Of a DNA stretch of 64,000 nt, positions 17,902 to 27,760 are shown piece after piece. Below the pieces are notes generated by a model. That model had not been told where the DNA came from. It was given only the letters and a program-made list of their open reading frames with translations, and did no database searches. Source of the DNA: Marisalimonas sp016777705 (GTDB lineage: Bacteria > Pseudomonadota > Alphaproteobacteria > Puniceispirillales > Marisalimonadaceae); NCBI RefSeq assembly GCF_047717795.1, contig NZ_CP159808.1, positions 1,798,001 through 1,862,000 on the forward strand, written 5' to 3'. Position numbers and translations under genes: made by a program. The first letter of the stretch is position 1; each line of letters starts with the position of its first letter.

Positions 17902-18774
17902 TCACACATAATTAAAAGATCTTTCCATTTTACAAAACTCACATATTACTTTGATGTTTCCTTTTTCGTCTGCAATCTCATTTAATTCATCTTTATTTAA
18001 ATTTTTTATAGCTAACTCTACTTTCTCTTTTGAACATCTACATTTATCTTGAACAACTATTTCATCATATACGGTTACACCAACTTCATTAAATAATCTA
18101 AAAAGAATATCCCTAGATGTTAAGGAAACAGATAAGCACTCTTCTTTTTTTAAAGTTGACAAAAAATTTAATGAATTTTCCCAAACTTCTTTATTTTCTT
18201 CTTCATCCATATCTGTTTTATTAGGCAATTTTTGAAGCATTATTAACCCAGACGGAAATAATTTTTCTTTAGACGAACATTCAGAACCATAATTGTTAAA
18301 AACAACAAATTTAGTTTCCAGTTGTTCTGAATTATTAAAATATAACTCTGCAGACTTAGAAATACTTTTATCTTCAAGAGCAACAATCCCTTGATACCTT
18401 TTAGAGTATTTACCTTGATCCAATGTGAAGGTTATATGACCAGAAACCATTAATGAAATTAAGTCTTTATCTTGAATTGTCAAATCTGTGTTGAAACCGA
18501 CGTATCCTCGGAGAAATCCATTGTTTGTTACATCAGAAAATAAAGTATGAACTTCCCCAGTACCTTTAGCTTGAATAGTAAATACACCATCATGCTTCAT
18601 TCTAGAACCTAAACACGCAGTTATAGTTAAAGTATCCGCAAGTAGACTCTCGATATTTTGGGGATACTTATGACGTTTGATAATATCTGATACTGCTGTT
18701 CCAAGTCTTACGATGCTGCCTCTAACTCTATTACCGCCTAATTGAAATGGAATTATGTGATTATCAAGTTTCAT
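17902..18774 (-). CDS. hslO: Redox-regulated chaperone Hsp33
   Basis: A 290-residue holdase chaperone switched on by oxidation. The C-terminal zinc centre carries the family cysteine pattern CxC (DKCRCSKEK) and CxxC (ICEFCKMER), whose oxidation activates the protein. The N-terminal domain has the expected GGNRVRGSIVRLG motif. It follows argF by 21 bp in an argD-argF-hslO run, an order found in many alphaproteobacteria. Confidence 0.94.
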   Translation of the reverse strand: MKLDNHIIPFQLGGNRVRGSIVRLGTAVSDIIKRHKYPQNIESLLADTLTITACLGSRMKHDGVFTIQAKGTGEVHTLFSDVTNNGFLRGYVGFNTDLTIQDKDLISLMVSGHITFTLDQGKYSKRYQGIVALEDKSISKSAELYFNNSEQLETKFVVFNNYGSECSSKEKLFPSGLIMLQKLPNKTDMDEEENKEVWENSLNFLSTLKKEECLSVSLTSRDILFRLFNEVGVTVYDEIVVQDKCRCSKEKVELAIKNLNKDELNEIADEKGNIKVICEFCKMERSFNYV

Positions 18775-18795
18775 GTGATTTTGACTATAATAAAA

Positions 18796-19689
18796 TTAAT
18801 TTGAATTCAAACAGAAATGCATAATCGCTTTTTGTGCATGCAATCTATTTTCTGCCTCATCAAAAACAACAGATTGTTTTCCTTCAAGAACCTCAGAACT
18901 AACTTCTTTGTCACGATAAGCAGGCAAACAGTGCATAAAAATTGCATTGTCTTTTGCCTGTCTCATAATATTTTTATTGACTTGAAATGGTAAATATATT
19001 TCTTCAGAAACAGATCCTTCATCTCCCATAGACTGCCAAGTATCAGTAATAACACAATCAGCTCCTTCAGAAACTTGAAGTGGGTTATGATTGATTTTAA
19101 TTTTTTTATTTATTTTATTGGCCCAGGAAATAGTATTTAAATTAGGTATAATTCCTTTGGGACAACCTATATTTAGTTCAAAGTCTAGTATAACAGATGC
19201 TTCAATCCAACTTTGTAAAACGTTATTACAATCACCAAACCAAGCAATTTTTTTATTTTTAAGGTCACCCAAATGTTCTTTAATTGTAACTAAATCAGCA
19301 ACAACCTGACATGGATGGCTGAAATCAGTCAAAGCATTAATAACTGGAAGATTTGAAACTTTGGAAAATTTCTTTATCTGATCATGCCCAAAACATCTAA
19401 TTACAACCATATCAGCATATCTCTCCAGAACTCTGGCTGTGTCTTCAATAGTCTCTCTTTCACCCAATTGCATTTCTTTTTCATTGAGTAAATAAGTCAT
19501 TCCACCAAGCTGGTTTATACCAACTTCGAAAGAAATTCGAGTTCTAAGCGAAGGTTTTTCAAAAATCAATACAACGTGCTTATCTGTCATAAATTTTGAA
19601 TGCTCTTGATTTTTCCATTTTATGGATAATGAAATTATATCTAATAATTGATCTTTTGATAGATCTTTTAAATCTATGAAATTAGGCAT
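18796..19689 (-). CDS. argF: Ornithine carbamoyltransferase
   Basis: A 297-residue enzyme making citrulline from ornithine and carbamoyl phosphate. The carbamoyl-phosphate loop reads EKPSLRTRISFE, the HPCQVVADL motif is intact, and the ornithine-binding FMHCLPAYR motif contains the catalytic Cys. It begins 3 bp after argD, consistent with translational coupling. Confidence 0.96.
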   Translation of the reverse strand: MPNFIDLKDLSKDQLLDIISLSIKWKNQEHSKFMTDKHVVLIFEKPSLRTRISFEVGINQLGGMTYLLNEKEMQLGERETIEDTARVLERYADMVVIRCFGHDQIKKFSKVSNLPVINALTDFSHPCQVVADLVTIKEHLGDLKNKKIAWFGDCNNVLQSWIEASVILDFELNIGCPKGIIPNLNTISWANKINKKIKINHNPLQVSEGADCVITDTWQSMGDEGSVSEEIYLPFQVNKNIMRQAKDNAIFMHCLPAYRDKEVSSEVLEGKQSVVFDEAENRLHAQKAIMHFCLNSN

Positions 19690-19692
19690 ATT

Positions 19693-20889
19693 TTATTTTT
19701 TCTTAATCTCGAGAATTACTTGATTAAGCAACTCAAAAGCCATATTAATCTCTTCTTTTGAGGTGTTTAAAGGAGGTAACAATCTAATAGTGTTTTCAGC
19801 AGCTCCTACTAATAAAAGACCTTTTTCTCTAGCAATATTTCCAAAATCTGCTGCTGTATAGTTTTCGTTTAACTCGAAACCTCTTAACATTCCAGAACCT
19901 TTTTTTCTAACAATTACAGAAAAATTATTCTTATCATTTAAAATCAATTCATCCATTTTATTATCAAAATACCTAATGGTATCTCTTAAAGATTGTAAAA
20001 AACCGTCTTCTAATAAAAGATCAAGAACAGCGTTGGCTGATCGCATGGCTAATGGATTACCTCCAAATGTACTTCCATGAGTTCCCGGAACCATGGCGTC
20101 TCCTACTTCAGCTTTTGCCATTACAGCACCAACAGGAAAACCACCGCCAAGTCCTTTAGCTAGAGCAATTATATCTGGTTCAATTTCTTCTTGTTGATAG
20201 GCAAATAATGTTCCTGATCTACCCATACCTATTTGCACCTCATCTGAAATTAATAAAGATCCATTTTCTAAAGCTATATCCTTTAATAATTTAAGATAAC
20301 CGTCGGGAGCTTTCCTAGCTCCTCCTTCACCTTGGACAGGTTCAACTAAAATAGCTGCAACATGCCTACCTATAAGTTTTTTTAAACTTTCTATATTACC
20401 CCATTCTACATGAGTAAATCCTTGAGCAGATGGCCCGAAGCCTTCTCTAAATAAAGGTCTATCGTTAGCAGCTAACATAGCAAGAGTTCTTCCATGAAAA
20501 GCACCTGTTGCGCATAAAATCTCAGTTCTGTCTTTTTCACCATTTGCCCACGCATACCTTCTTGCAACTTTAACAGCACCTTCAGTAGCCTCCGCACCAG
20601 AATTACAGAAAAAAACCCTTTCAGCACATGAGTTAGCAACAAGTTTTTCTGCCACCACCTCTTGTTCTGGAATTCTGTATAAATTTGAAGTGTGCCAAAG
20701 CTTATTTGCTTGCTCTGTAAGAGCTTCAACCAACTTTGGATGACAATGCCCAAAAGCATTCACAGCTATGCCACTAGCATAGTCTAAAAATCTATTGCCA
20801 TCTTCAGAAAACAGAAAACTGCCTTTACCATGTGTAAAAGCGATATCTATTCTTCCATAGGTTGTCATGATTGACGGGCTTATAGCCAT
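19693..20889 (-). CDS. argD: Acetylornithine/aspartate aminotransferase family protein
   Basis: A 398-residue PLP enzyme of aminotransferase class III. It would convert N-acetylglutamate semialdehyde to acetylornithine in arginine synthesis. Motifs include FCNSGAEATEGAVK, the SDEVQIGMGRSG region, and the PLP lysine in IALAKGLGGGFPVGA. Its place directly before argF supports the arginine role over other substrates of this family. Confidence 0.94.
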   Translation of the reverse strand: MAISPSIMTTYGRIDIAFTHGKGSFLFSEDGNRFLDYASGIAVNAFGHCHPKLVEALTEQANKLWHTSNLYRIPEQEVVAEKLVANSCAERVFFCNSGAEATEGAVKVARRYAWANGEKDRTEILCATGAFHGRTLAMLAANDRPLFREGFGPSAQGFTHVEWGNIESLKKLIGRHVAAILVEPVQGEGGARKAPDGYLKLLKDIALENGSLLISDEVQIGMGRSGTLFAYQQEEIEPDIIALAKGLGGGFPVGAVMAKAEVGDAMVPGTHGSTFGGNPLAMRSANAVLDLLLEDGFLQSLRDTIRYFDNKMDELILNDKNNFSVIVRKKGSGMLRGFELNENYTAADFGNIAREKGLLLVGAAENTIRLLPPLNTSKEEINMAFELLNQVILEIKKK

Positions 20890-20972
20890 TACAAACTCAT
20901 TCTTATTAATTATAAAAAACTAATATACCAAGAAGATTATAAAAAGAAAAAGAAATAAATTTGTAAATTGAT

Positions 20973-22121
20973 TTATATAAAATGTTTTGCCAATTTTAAG
21001 CCTTGAGCCTGATAATTACTATTTCCCCCGGCTTCACCATATAAATGATTAGGTACGCTTGCCATTGGTTCATAAACCAATCTACAAACTGTTTGATCTT
21101 GCTCGATTAAGAACGGAACATCATGAGACCTAACTTCTAAAACAGCCCTAGTTTCAGAAGCTCCTAATTCGTTTAAACCAAAACCGGGATCAAAAAAACC
21201 TGCATAATGAGCTCTAAACTCTCCAACTTTAGTATCATATGCTCTCATTTCAGCTGCATAGTTAGAGGGTACAGATACATATTCCTTGCTTGCCAAAATA
21301 TAAAAAGCATCTGGACTTAAAATTAGAGAACCTACATTTTTATCATTTTTAGAAGAGTAAGATTGTGAAATTAAGTCCTCTGTTGTTATTTTTTCCCAAA
21401 AGAGTTCTTTTTTGTAAAAGTTAGGTTTGTCAATATCAATAAGCATAGAATGTTTTCTAGCTTTGTAACCTATTAGACCGTTTTTACCTATCAAGTCTAC
21501 TGAAAGAGGAACACCATTTTTAATTTTATCAGGTAGATTTTCGTCATCTTGACTTCTTACTAAACCTACATGTTCTTGTAAAATTTCCATTTCCTTATCA
21601 CTAGTAATTGACACACCTCTCCTTAATCTAAGCTGATTCAGTCTAGATCCTGTTCTTACTAAAACTGAAAAGGTTCTAGGAGAAATTTCGGCGTAAAGAG
21701 GCCCTTGGTATCCAGAAGGAACATCCTCAAACTCTTGAGCGCCATCTACTATTAATCTTGTAAAAACGTCTAGTCTACCTGTCGAACTTTTAGGATTGGC
21801 AATTCCTGACAAATCATTTGGTAAAGATAATTCTTCTAAAAGTTTTACTATATAAACGCAACCACATTCAAGCACTGCTCCGTCCATAAGGCTAAACTCG
21901 TGCATAGCAAGTGTTTTTAATCTATTAGAGACTTTATTGCCTTTACCTGGAAGAAATGAAGCGGGAACCCTCCATGCTTTAATACCTAGCCTTAGATCAA
22001 TAGAAGCAGGTTGTATAATTTCTTTATCAATTTCTTGCTCGCTATAAATAGTATTGTTATTAATTAAACTGAATATTTCTTGGCTTGATAAAACACCATT
22101 TTCTTTTTTTTCTTTGTTCAT
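20973..22121 (-). CDS. dcd: 2'-deoxycytidine 5'-triphosphate deaminase, two-domain form
   Basis: A 382-residue protein, about twice the size of classical Dcd, made of two dUTPase-like halves as in alphaproteobacteria. The N-terminal half has PASIDLRLG, and ANPKSSTGRLDVFTRL provides the nucleotide-binding serine-containing motif. The C-terminal half repeats the pattern with GFFDPGFGL. It makes dUTP from dCTP on the way to dTMP. Start supported by GTGGAAAAT upstream. Confidence 0.9.
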   Translation of the reverse strand: MNKEKKENGVLSSQEIFSLINNNTIYSEQEIDKEIIQPASIDLRLGIKAWRVPASFLPGKGNKVSNRLKTLAMHEFSLMDGAVLECGCVYIVKLLEELSLPNDLSGIANPKSSTGRLDVFTRLIVDGAQEFEDVPSGYQGPLYAEISPRTFSVLVRTGSRLNQLRLRRGVSITSDKEMEILQEHVGLVRSQDDENLPDKIKNGVPLSVDLIGKNGLIGYKARKHSMLIDIDKPNFYKKELFWEKITTEDLISQSYSSKNDKNVGSLILSPDAFYILASKEYVSVPSNYAAEMRAYDTKVGEFRAHYAGFFDPGFGLNELGASETRAVLEVRSHDVPFLIEQDQTVCRLVYEPMASVPNHLYGEAGGNSNYQAQGLKLAKHFI

Positions 22122-22151
22122 TTTAGATTTTCCACAAAAGTAATTAACACT

Positions 22152-22973
22152 CTAAGATCTAAGTCTGTAACCCGACTTTAAAATATACCATCCAAAAGAT
22201 CCAAGAATTACATTACAAACAAATAATATCAAACTTCCTGTTATTGGAGATGCGTCACTTATTCCTAAAAAGCTAAATCTCAGACCATCAATGGCATAAA
22301 AAATTGGATTACAATAAGCTACAATTTTAAGTGATTCTGGAAGCCTTTCTATCGAATAAAAAGTACCTGACAAAAAAGCTAGGGGCTGAATAATAAAATT
22401 AGATATAATTGCTAATTGATCAAATTTTTGAGCCCAAATACCTGCCATCATACCTATAGTTGCTAGAGCAAAAGCTCCTTGAAACAAAAACAATAACATC
22501 CAGAAAAAATGATTTGGGAAATTTAAAATGCCTAGGGCCCAAAGCAAACAAAACGATGCAGTAAAGACACACAGACCCCTGGTAACTCCAGCTAAAGTAT
22601 GTGCAATTAAAATTTCTATTGGTCCTAATGGTGACATTAAAAGGTCTACAATTGAGCCTTGAACTTTAGCCGTCATAAAAGCAGATGAAACGTTAGCAAA
22701 TGAATTTTGTAAAACACTCATCATTATTAAACCGGGGACTAGAAATGTTATAAAAGGAATGCCAATAAAACCGGCATTCCTGTCAATAGCAATTGAAAAA
22801 ACTACTACAAAAAGTAAAGTTGTTATCATAGGAGCGGTGATAGTTTGCAAAAATACGTTAGTGAATCTTTTAACTTCCTTTAAATAAAGAGTATATAAAG
22901 CAGTCCAATTTACAGCTCCAATATCTCTTCTAACGCCTAAATTTAAATTTTTATTAATCACATTTTTACTCAA
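22152..22973 (-). CDS. ABC-2 type transporter permease
   Basis: A 273-residue inner-membrane protein with six predicted segments and the ABC-2 family signature in its second half (LSGTFYSIERLP...NPIFYAIDGLRF). It resembles YadH-type exporter permeases. No ATPase gene is beside it; the nearest ATP-binding genes in the window belong to other transporter types. The substrate is unknown. It is divergent from recX. Confidence 0.88.
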   Translation of the reverse strand: MSKNVINKNLNLGVRRDIGAVNWTALYTLYLKEVKRFTNVFLQTITAPMITTLLFVVVFSIAIDRNAGFIGIPFITFLVPGLIMMSVLQNSFANVSSAFMTAKVQGSIVDLLMSPLGPIEILIAHTLAGVTRGLCVFTASFCLLWALGILNFPNHFFWMLLFLFQGAFALATIGMMAGIWAQKFDQLAIISNFIIQPLAFLSGTFYSIERLPESLKIVAYCNPIFYAIDGLRFSFLGISDASPITGSLILFVCNVILGSFGWYILKSGYRLRS

Positions 22974-23054
22974 AAAATTAAAATGTTCACATTGCTTTTA
23001 TAATGAATATATACTTGTATATAATTAGGATGAATAAACTTCAATGAACAATTT

Positions 23055-23447
23055 ATGAATACAGAAGAAAAAATAATTAAAAGACTGAGAAACTCAGCTA
23101 TGTCCTATTTGGCTCGTTATGAAGTTTCAGAATTCCAATTCAAAAATACTATGAAAAGAAAATTATCTTACTTTGAAAACAACTTAAATGAATTAGAAAA
23201 AGATAAATTAATTAACCAAATTAAATCAGAAATGGTTTCATCCTGTTTCATAGATGATAATAGATACGCCGAAACAAAAATCCGTTCGATAAGAAGACAA
23301 GGTGGATCACAAAGGTTAATTTTTGCAAAATTAAATGAAAAAGGTATTTCAAAGGATGTTATTCAATCTGCCCTTAACATTGTAGATGAAGGTTATGAAA
23401 ATCCAGAAATAATAGCTGCAGTTAATTTTATAAAGAAAAAAAAATAG
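23055..23447 (+). CDS. recX: RecX-like regulatory protein, 5' part (frameshifted)
   Basis: This frame encodes 130 residues of a RecX-family modulator of RecA. It has the YLARYEVSEFQF N-terminal helix, FIDDNRYAE and the RSIRRQGGSQRLI repeat, all typical. It stops at TAG (23445-23447) immediately after a run of nine A. The remaining family C-terminus is encoded in the -1 frame directly downstream. One extra A, or a -1 ribosomal slip on the A run, would yield a full-length protein of 188 residues. The start at 23055 is ATG with little upstream signal. I cannot tell programmed slippage, a true mutation or a sequencing error apart. Confidence 0.82.
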   Translation: MNTEEKIIKRLRNSAMSYLARYEVSEFQFKNTMKRKLSYFENNLNELEKDKLINQIKSEMVSSCFIDDNRYAETKIRSIRRQGGSQRLIFAKLNEKGISKDVIQSALNIVDEGYENPEIIAAVNFIKKKK

Positions 23448-23620
23448 GTGTGTTTTATAAAAATAAAAAAACAAATGATGAAATAGATAATCATAATTTA
23501 AAAGATAAATGGTATGGTGCTCTGGCTAGAAGAGGGTTTTCTCTAGAAATAGTAAAAAAAGTTCTTGATATTAAAGATATTAATAACGCTGATTTAATTT
23601 TAGAAGGTAATGTGAAATAA
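23444..23620 (+). pseudogene. recX: RecX-like protein, 3' part in -1 frame
   Basis: The frame starting at the last A of the homopolymer encodes 58 residues beginning IGVFYKNKK and containing WYGALARRGFSLEIVKKVL. This matches the third helical repeat that ends alphaproteobacterial RecX proteins. No ribosome binding site or ATG starts it independently. It ends 24 bp before acs. It should be read as the tail of the upstream recX gene. Confidence 0.75.
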
Positions 23621-23644
23621 CAGAAGTAATTAGGAGTTAAAATA

Positions 23645-25585
23645 ATGAAAAATGACAATATTTTTAAACCAGCATCAAATATTGTTGATAATTGCCATGC
23701 AGATAAAGCAACTTATGATCAGATGTATAAAGAATCTATTACCTACCCTGATATATTTTGGAATAATCATGGAAAAAGAATTGATTGGATTAAACCATAT
23801 ACTAAAGTAAGTAACGTATCGTATAAAAAAGACGACGTTTATATAAAATGGTATGAGGATGGAACTCTTAACGCCAGCTTCAATTGCCTAGATAGACATC
23901 TAAAGACTAAAGGAGACGCAACCGCAATTATTTGGGAAGGAGATGATCCAACAGAGTCTAAACACATCTCATATAAAGAACTTCATAAAGAAGTTTGTAA
24001 ATTTTCAAACGTTCTCAAAAAAGCAGGTGCCCAAAAAGGTGACCGAATAACAATTTATATGCCTATGATACCCGAGGCAACAATTGCTATGTTAGCTTGT
24101 ACAAGAATAGGGGCCATTCATTCAGTAGTTTTTGGTGGTTTTTCTCCTGAAGCATTAGCCGGAAGAATTGAAGATTGTAATTCAACAATTATTATTACTG
24201 CTGATGAAGGTGTTAGAGGTGGGAAAGCTATTCCTCTAAAATCAAATACAGATGAGGCTATTTCAAAAGCAAAAATGTGTAAGACTTCAATTGTAGTCAA
24301 AAGAACAGGAGCAAATGTTAATTGGATTAAGGGACAAGATCTTTGGTACCATGAAGAAATGGAAATGGCATCAGATGAATGCCCACCAACTGAAATGAAT
24401 GCTGAAGACCCTATGTTTATATTATATACTTCTGGTTCGACAGGAAAACCTAAGGGTGTACTCCATACTACTGGTGGCTACATGGTCTACGCATCCATGA
24501 CACATCATTATGTTTTTGATTATCAAGAAAATGAGATTTATTGGTGTACTGCAGACGTTGGTTGGGTTACGGGTCATTCATATATTGTTTATGGACCATT
24601 ATCTAATGGAGCTACTACTTTAATGTTTGAAGGAGTACCAAACTATCCTTCTGTAAGCAGATTTTGGGAAATTGTTGACAAACACAAAGTGAATATATTC
24701 TACACTGCTCCTACTGCTATTAGAGCATTAATGGCCGAAGGAAACGAACCTGTAAATAAAACAAGTAGAGATAGCTTACGAATTTTGGGCAGTGTTGGAG
24801 AACCCATAAATCCAGAAGCCTGGAATTGGTATAATAATGTCGTTGGGAACGGGAAATGTCCAATAGTTGATACTTGGTGGCAAACTGAAACTGGCGGTAT
24901 ATTAATAACACCATTACCAGGTGCAACACCTACAAAACCAGGATCTGCTACTAAACCATTCTTTGGAATCCAGCCAATTTTAGTAGATGCAGAAAATAAT
25001 GAATTAGATGGACCTGCAGAAGGTAATTTATGCATTAAAATGTCATGGCCTGGTCAAATGAGAACGGTATATGGTGATCATCAAAGGTTTATAGACACTT
25101 ACTTTTCTACTTTTCCAGGACGTTATTTTTCAGGAGATGGTTGTAGGATAGATGAAGATGGATATTTTTGGATTACCGGTAGAGTTGATGATGTAATCAA
25201 TGTTTCTGGTCATAGAATGGGTACTGCTGAAGTTGAGTCTGCGCTAGTTTCTCATCCTAAAGTTGCCGAAGCAGCTGTTGTGGGATATCCTCATGACATT
25301 AAAGGCCAAGGTATTTATGCATATGTGACTGTGAATATAGATGTTAAGACATCAGACGAATTATTGAATGAATTAAAAAAATGGGTAAGAAAGGAAATAG
25401 GTCCTATTGCAACTCCAGATTTAATTCAATTTGCTCCTGGCCTTCCAAAAACAAGATCAGGGAAAATAATGAGACGAATTCTAAGGAAAATTGCTGCAAA
25501 TGAATATAATGAACTTGGAGATGTTTCAACATTAGCTGATCCTCTTGTGGTAGAAAACTTAGTTGAAAACAGAAAAAATAAATAA
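23645..25585 (+). CDS. acs: Acetyl-CoA synthetase (AMP-forming)
   Basis: A 646-residue enzyme activating acetate. The motifs are full: YTSGSTGKPKG, the acetate-pocket region with TADVGWVTGHSYIVYGPL, WWQTETGG and the C-terminal PKTRSGKIMRR with the acetylatable lysine. TAGGAG precedes the ATG. Together with prpE and the CoA-transferase pair, it shows attention to short-chain carboxylic acids. Confidence 0.96.
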   Translation: MKNDNIFKPASNIVDNCHADKATYDQMYKESITYPDIFWNNHGKRIDWIKPYTKVSNVSYKKDDVYIKWYEDGTLNASFNCLDRHLKTKGDATAIIWEGDDPTESKHISYKELHKEVCKFSNVLKKAGAQKGDRITIYMPMIPEATIAMLACTRIGAIHSVVFGGFSPEALAGRIEDCNSTIIITADEGVRGGKAIPLKSNTDEAISKAKMCKTSIVVKRTGANVNWIKGQDLWYHEEMEMASDECPPTEMNAEDPMFILYTSGSTGKPKGVLHTTGGYMVYASMTHHYVFDYQENEIYWCTADVGWVTGHSYIVYGPLSNGATTLMFEGVPNYPSVSRFWEIVDKHKVNIFYTAPTAIRALMAEGNEPVNKTSRDSLRILGSVGEPINPEAWNWYNNVVGNGKCPIVDTWWQTETGGILITPLPGATPTKPGSATKPFFGIQPILVDAENNELDGPAEGNLCIKMSWPGQMRTVYGDHQRFIDTYFSTFPGRYFSGDGCRIDEDGYFWITGRVDDVINVSGHRMGTAEVESALVSHPKVAEAAVVGYPHDIKGQGIYAYVTVNIDVKTSDELLNELKKWVRKEIGPIATPDLIQFAPGLPKTRSGKIMRRILRKIAANEYNELGDVSTLADPLVVENLVENRKNK

Positions 25586-25603
25586 TTTATTGTTAATTCT
25601 AAG

Positions 25604-26344
25604 TTAAATACCCCAAATTCTATTTGTAAACTCCGGATAGAACTCTGATACCATAGGAGCAATTTTGTCCCTTAAAGTTTTTAATCTAGTTGTATCAGGA
25701 TTTAACATGTCTGATATATTTTCACTAATATCAAATTTAAATCCTGTTAACTCTTTTATATCTTGAATTGTCTGGTTCTGGTTTAATTTTAGTAAAGAGA
25801 ATTTTTTGAGATTTTTATTAAATTTAAATAAAGCTCTATTGGTTATGAGGTATTTAGGGCCTCCAGGTCTGTAAATGTTTTCGTCTGACGCACCTGGAGC
25901 AGAAATAAAGTCTACTTGATCAACTAAAGTACGTGGAGAATGTTCTTCTCTAAATAATATTATTTGAGGTACTACAAAATACATTAGTGCAGAGCCAAAA
26001 GAACCAGGAAATCTTTTTTCTATTTTGGGGTATGTTCCAGTACCTACTAAATTAATATTAGCTTGTCCGTCTATTTGAACTCCACCAAGGAAAAAAGTAT
26101 CGATCCTCCCTTGTGCTGCGCAATCAAAAAGCTCTCTGGCTCCATCTGTAAAATTATTATATTTATTAGAATGCAAAATAGTCACTCTTAATCTTTTGTT
26201 ATTTAATTTTGCTTCTTCTTTTGCCAAAAGAGCGGCTGCTCCAGGAATAGGTGATGCAGCACCTACTGCCACATGTTTATCATTTACTAATAAATCAGCT
26301 AATTGACTTATTAAAAGTTCTTCCCTTTTGATATCTGAATTCAC
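25604..26344 (-). CDS. CoA-transferase, beta-type subunit
   Basis: A 246-residue protein of the family I CoA-transferase/glutaconate CoA-transferase subunit B group. It has ASPIPGAAALLA near the N-terminus, FFLGGVQIDGQANINLVG, and the FPGSFGSALMYFVVPQIILFREEH block. The catalytic glutamate usually found in an SENG-type motif of this subunit is not obvious, so activity or substrate may differ from textbook members. It follows its partner by 16 bp. Confidence 0.85.
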   Translation of the reverse strand: MNSDIKREELLISQLADLLVNDKHVAVGAASPIPGAAALLAKEEAKLNNKRLRVTILHSNKYNNFTDGARELFDCAAQGRIDTFFLGGVQIDGQANINLVGTGTYPKIEKRFPGSFGSALMYFVVPQIILFREEHSPRTLVDQVDFISAPGASDENIYRPGGPKYLITNRALFKFNKNLKKFSLLKLNQNQTIQDIKELTGFKFDISENISDMLNPDTTRLKTLRDKIAPMVSEFYPEFTNRIWGI

Positions 26345-26360
26345 TTATTTTCCCCTAATA

Positions 26361-27182
26361 CTAAATAAATAAAGATTGATTCATATAATCATCAAAACCT
26401 TGTTTAGTTTTTGCTGCTAAAGAATATTTTTTTATTTCTTTATTATCAGCAGGATATACGCCAGGAAGAGCGCATGGCCAGGCACCATTTTTAACTATAG
26501 ATATACCATTAATATAAAGTCCCGGCAGACAAGTCGCCGCAGATAATTCATCTTCAAAAAAATCAGTATCTAAAATTTTTTCTACAGTAACAAATACCTT
26601 CTTTGAGGCATGAGCTAAAGTAGCAAGTTCTCTTCTTCTACCAATTTGTATATTTCCATTTCTATCAGCACATGATGCATGAAAAACTAAAATATCTAAT
26701 TGAACTGCTGGAAGTAATAAAATAGGTTCATTTAGAGCACCTGAGGATTTCATTGGATTCTCAATAATACACCAATCTTTTCGATGCTTTTGAATATCAG
26801 ATCCAATAACACCTCTAAGTGGCATAAAAGGAACAGATTTTTCTGTAGCTTGAAGTTGAGCATGTAACGCTGGACAAGTTGAATCTTTAATTAAAATACT
26901 TCCATTTTCAACTGCTTCTGAAAATCTTGGTGCCAAACCAAATTCACCAAGTGTTACTGCTGCGGCTTCTATCTCTGAAACACAACCACTTCCAATCAAC
27001 ATATCTCCTTGAATAGTTGTCAAAGGAAGGCAATACAACTTTAAATCTTTTATACCTTTTTTTATTAATCTCTTTGTAAACTCTATTGGAACTCCAGAGT
27101 AATCGGCTGGTACTCCTAAAATACATCCATCTTTAACTTCATTTACAATTTCTTTGAGTGAGAGTTCATCAAATGATTTCAT
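26361..27182 (-). CDS. CoA-transferase, alpha-type subunit
   Basis: A 273-residue partner subunit of the CoA-transferase family (glutaconate CoA-transferase subunit A-like). Blocks such as GVPADYSGVPIEF and VFHASCADRNGNIQIG are visible. The start at 27182 (MKSFDELS) follows TGGAGAAAATTA; a further upstream ATG at 27197 has no signal of its own. Substrate unknown. Paired genes like these often act on short-chain acids in catabolic operons. Confidence 0.85.
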   Translation of the reverse strand: MKSFDELSLKEIVNEVKDGCILGVPADYSGVPIEFTKRLIKKGIKDLKLYCLPLTTIQGDMLIGSGCVSEIEAAAVTLGEFGLAPRFSEAVENGSILIKDSTCPALHAQLQATEKSVPFMPLRGVIGSDIQKHRKDWCIIENPMKSSGALNEPILLLPAVQLDILVFHASCADRNGNIQIGRRRELATLAHASKKVFVTVEKILDTDFFEDELSAATCLPGLYINGISIVKNGAWPCALPGVYPADNKEIKKYSLAAKTKQGFDDYMNQSLFI

Positions 27183-27212
27183 TAATTTTCTCCACATAAA
27201 AATTATTAAATT

Positions 27213-27710
27213 TTAATAACTACTTTTTTTTCCTGATTTATATTTTGAAATCGATTCTTTTAATATTTTTTCTTCTTCACAACCAAGGAAACATATACTT
27301 TCTAATTTTTTTAAATTTGCCTCTGCTTTCTTTATTTGTCCTAATGTAAGAAACATTTCACCCTGATATTCTAGAGCACCTTTATGCTTTGGTGAGATCT
27401 TTAATGCTTTTCTATAATTAGAAGCAGCTTTTTTCATATTACCCAATTTTCTATTTGAATAGCCTAAATAATTATAAATATCTGGATCATTTTTTGAGTT
27501 AATTTCTGCTTTTTTTAAACTCTTAATTGCAGCGTCAAAAGATTTTTTCTTTATCAATTTCATAGCATCATAATAATATGTAGATTTAGTTATGCTAGTT
27601 TTACTATCTGAACTGGAACCTGCTGCATAAGAAGGAGAATTTAATAAACAAGTTATTATAATTAAAAACAACTTAAATTTATATTGAAAACAATTTTTTT
27701 TATATTGCAA
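27213..27710 (-). CDS. Exported tetratricopeptide-repeat protein
   Basis: A 165-residue protein with a signal peptide ending near SPSYAAG, then about three TPR units (for example DPDIYNYLGYSNRKLGNMKK and HKGALEYQGEMFLTLGQIKK). The C-terminal segment has two cysteines (CFLGCEEE). It is probably a periplasmic protein-protein interaction module; no specific partner can be named. It is divergent from the DUF4864-like gene. Confidence 0.8.
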   Translation of the reverse strand: MQYKKNCFQYKFKLFLIIITCLLNSPSYAAGSSSDSKTSITKSTYYYDAMKLIKKKSFDAAIKSLKKAEINSKNDPDIYNYLGYSNRKLGNMKKAASNYRKALKISPKHKGALEYQGEMFLTLGQIKKAEANLKKLESICFLGCEEEKILKESISKYKSGKKSSY

Positions 27711-27760
27711 TTTTCATCTCCATTTATGAATATAATATACTAATAAGCTAAAGGTAGCCC

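Noticed and set aside
24118..25035. Antisense frames within acs
   Set aside because: The acs reading is complete and conserved; the opposite frames have no recognisable domain or start signal.
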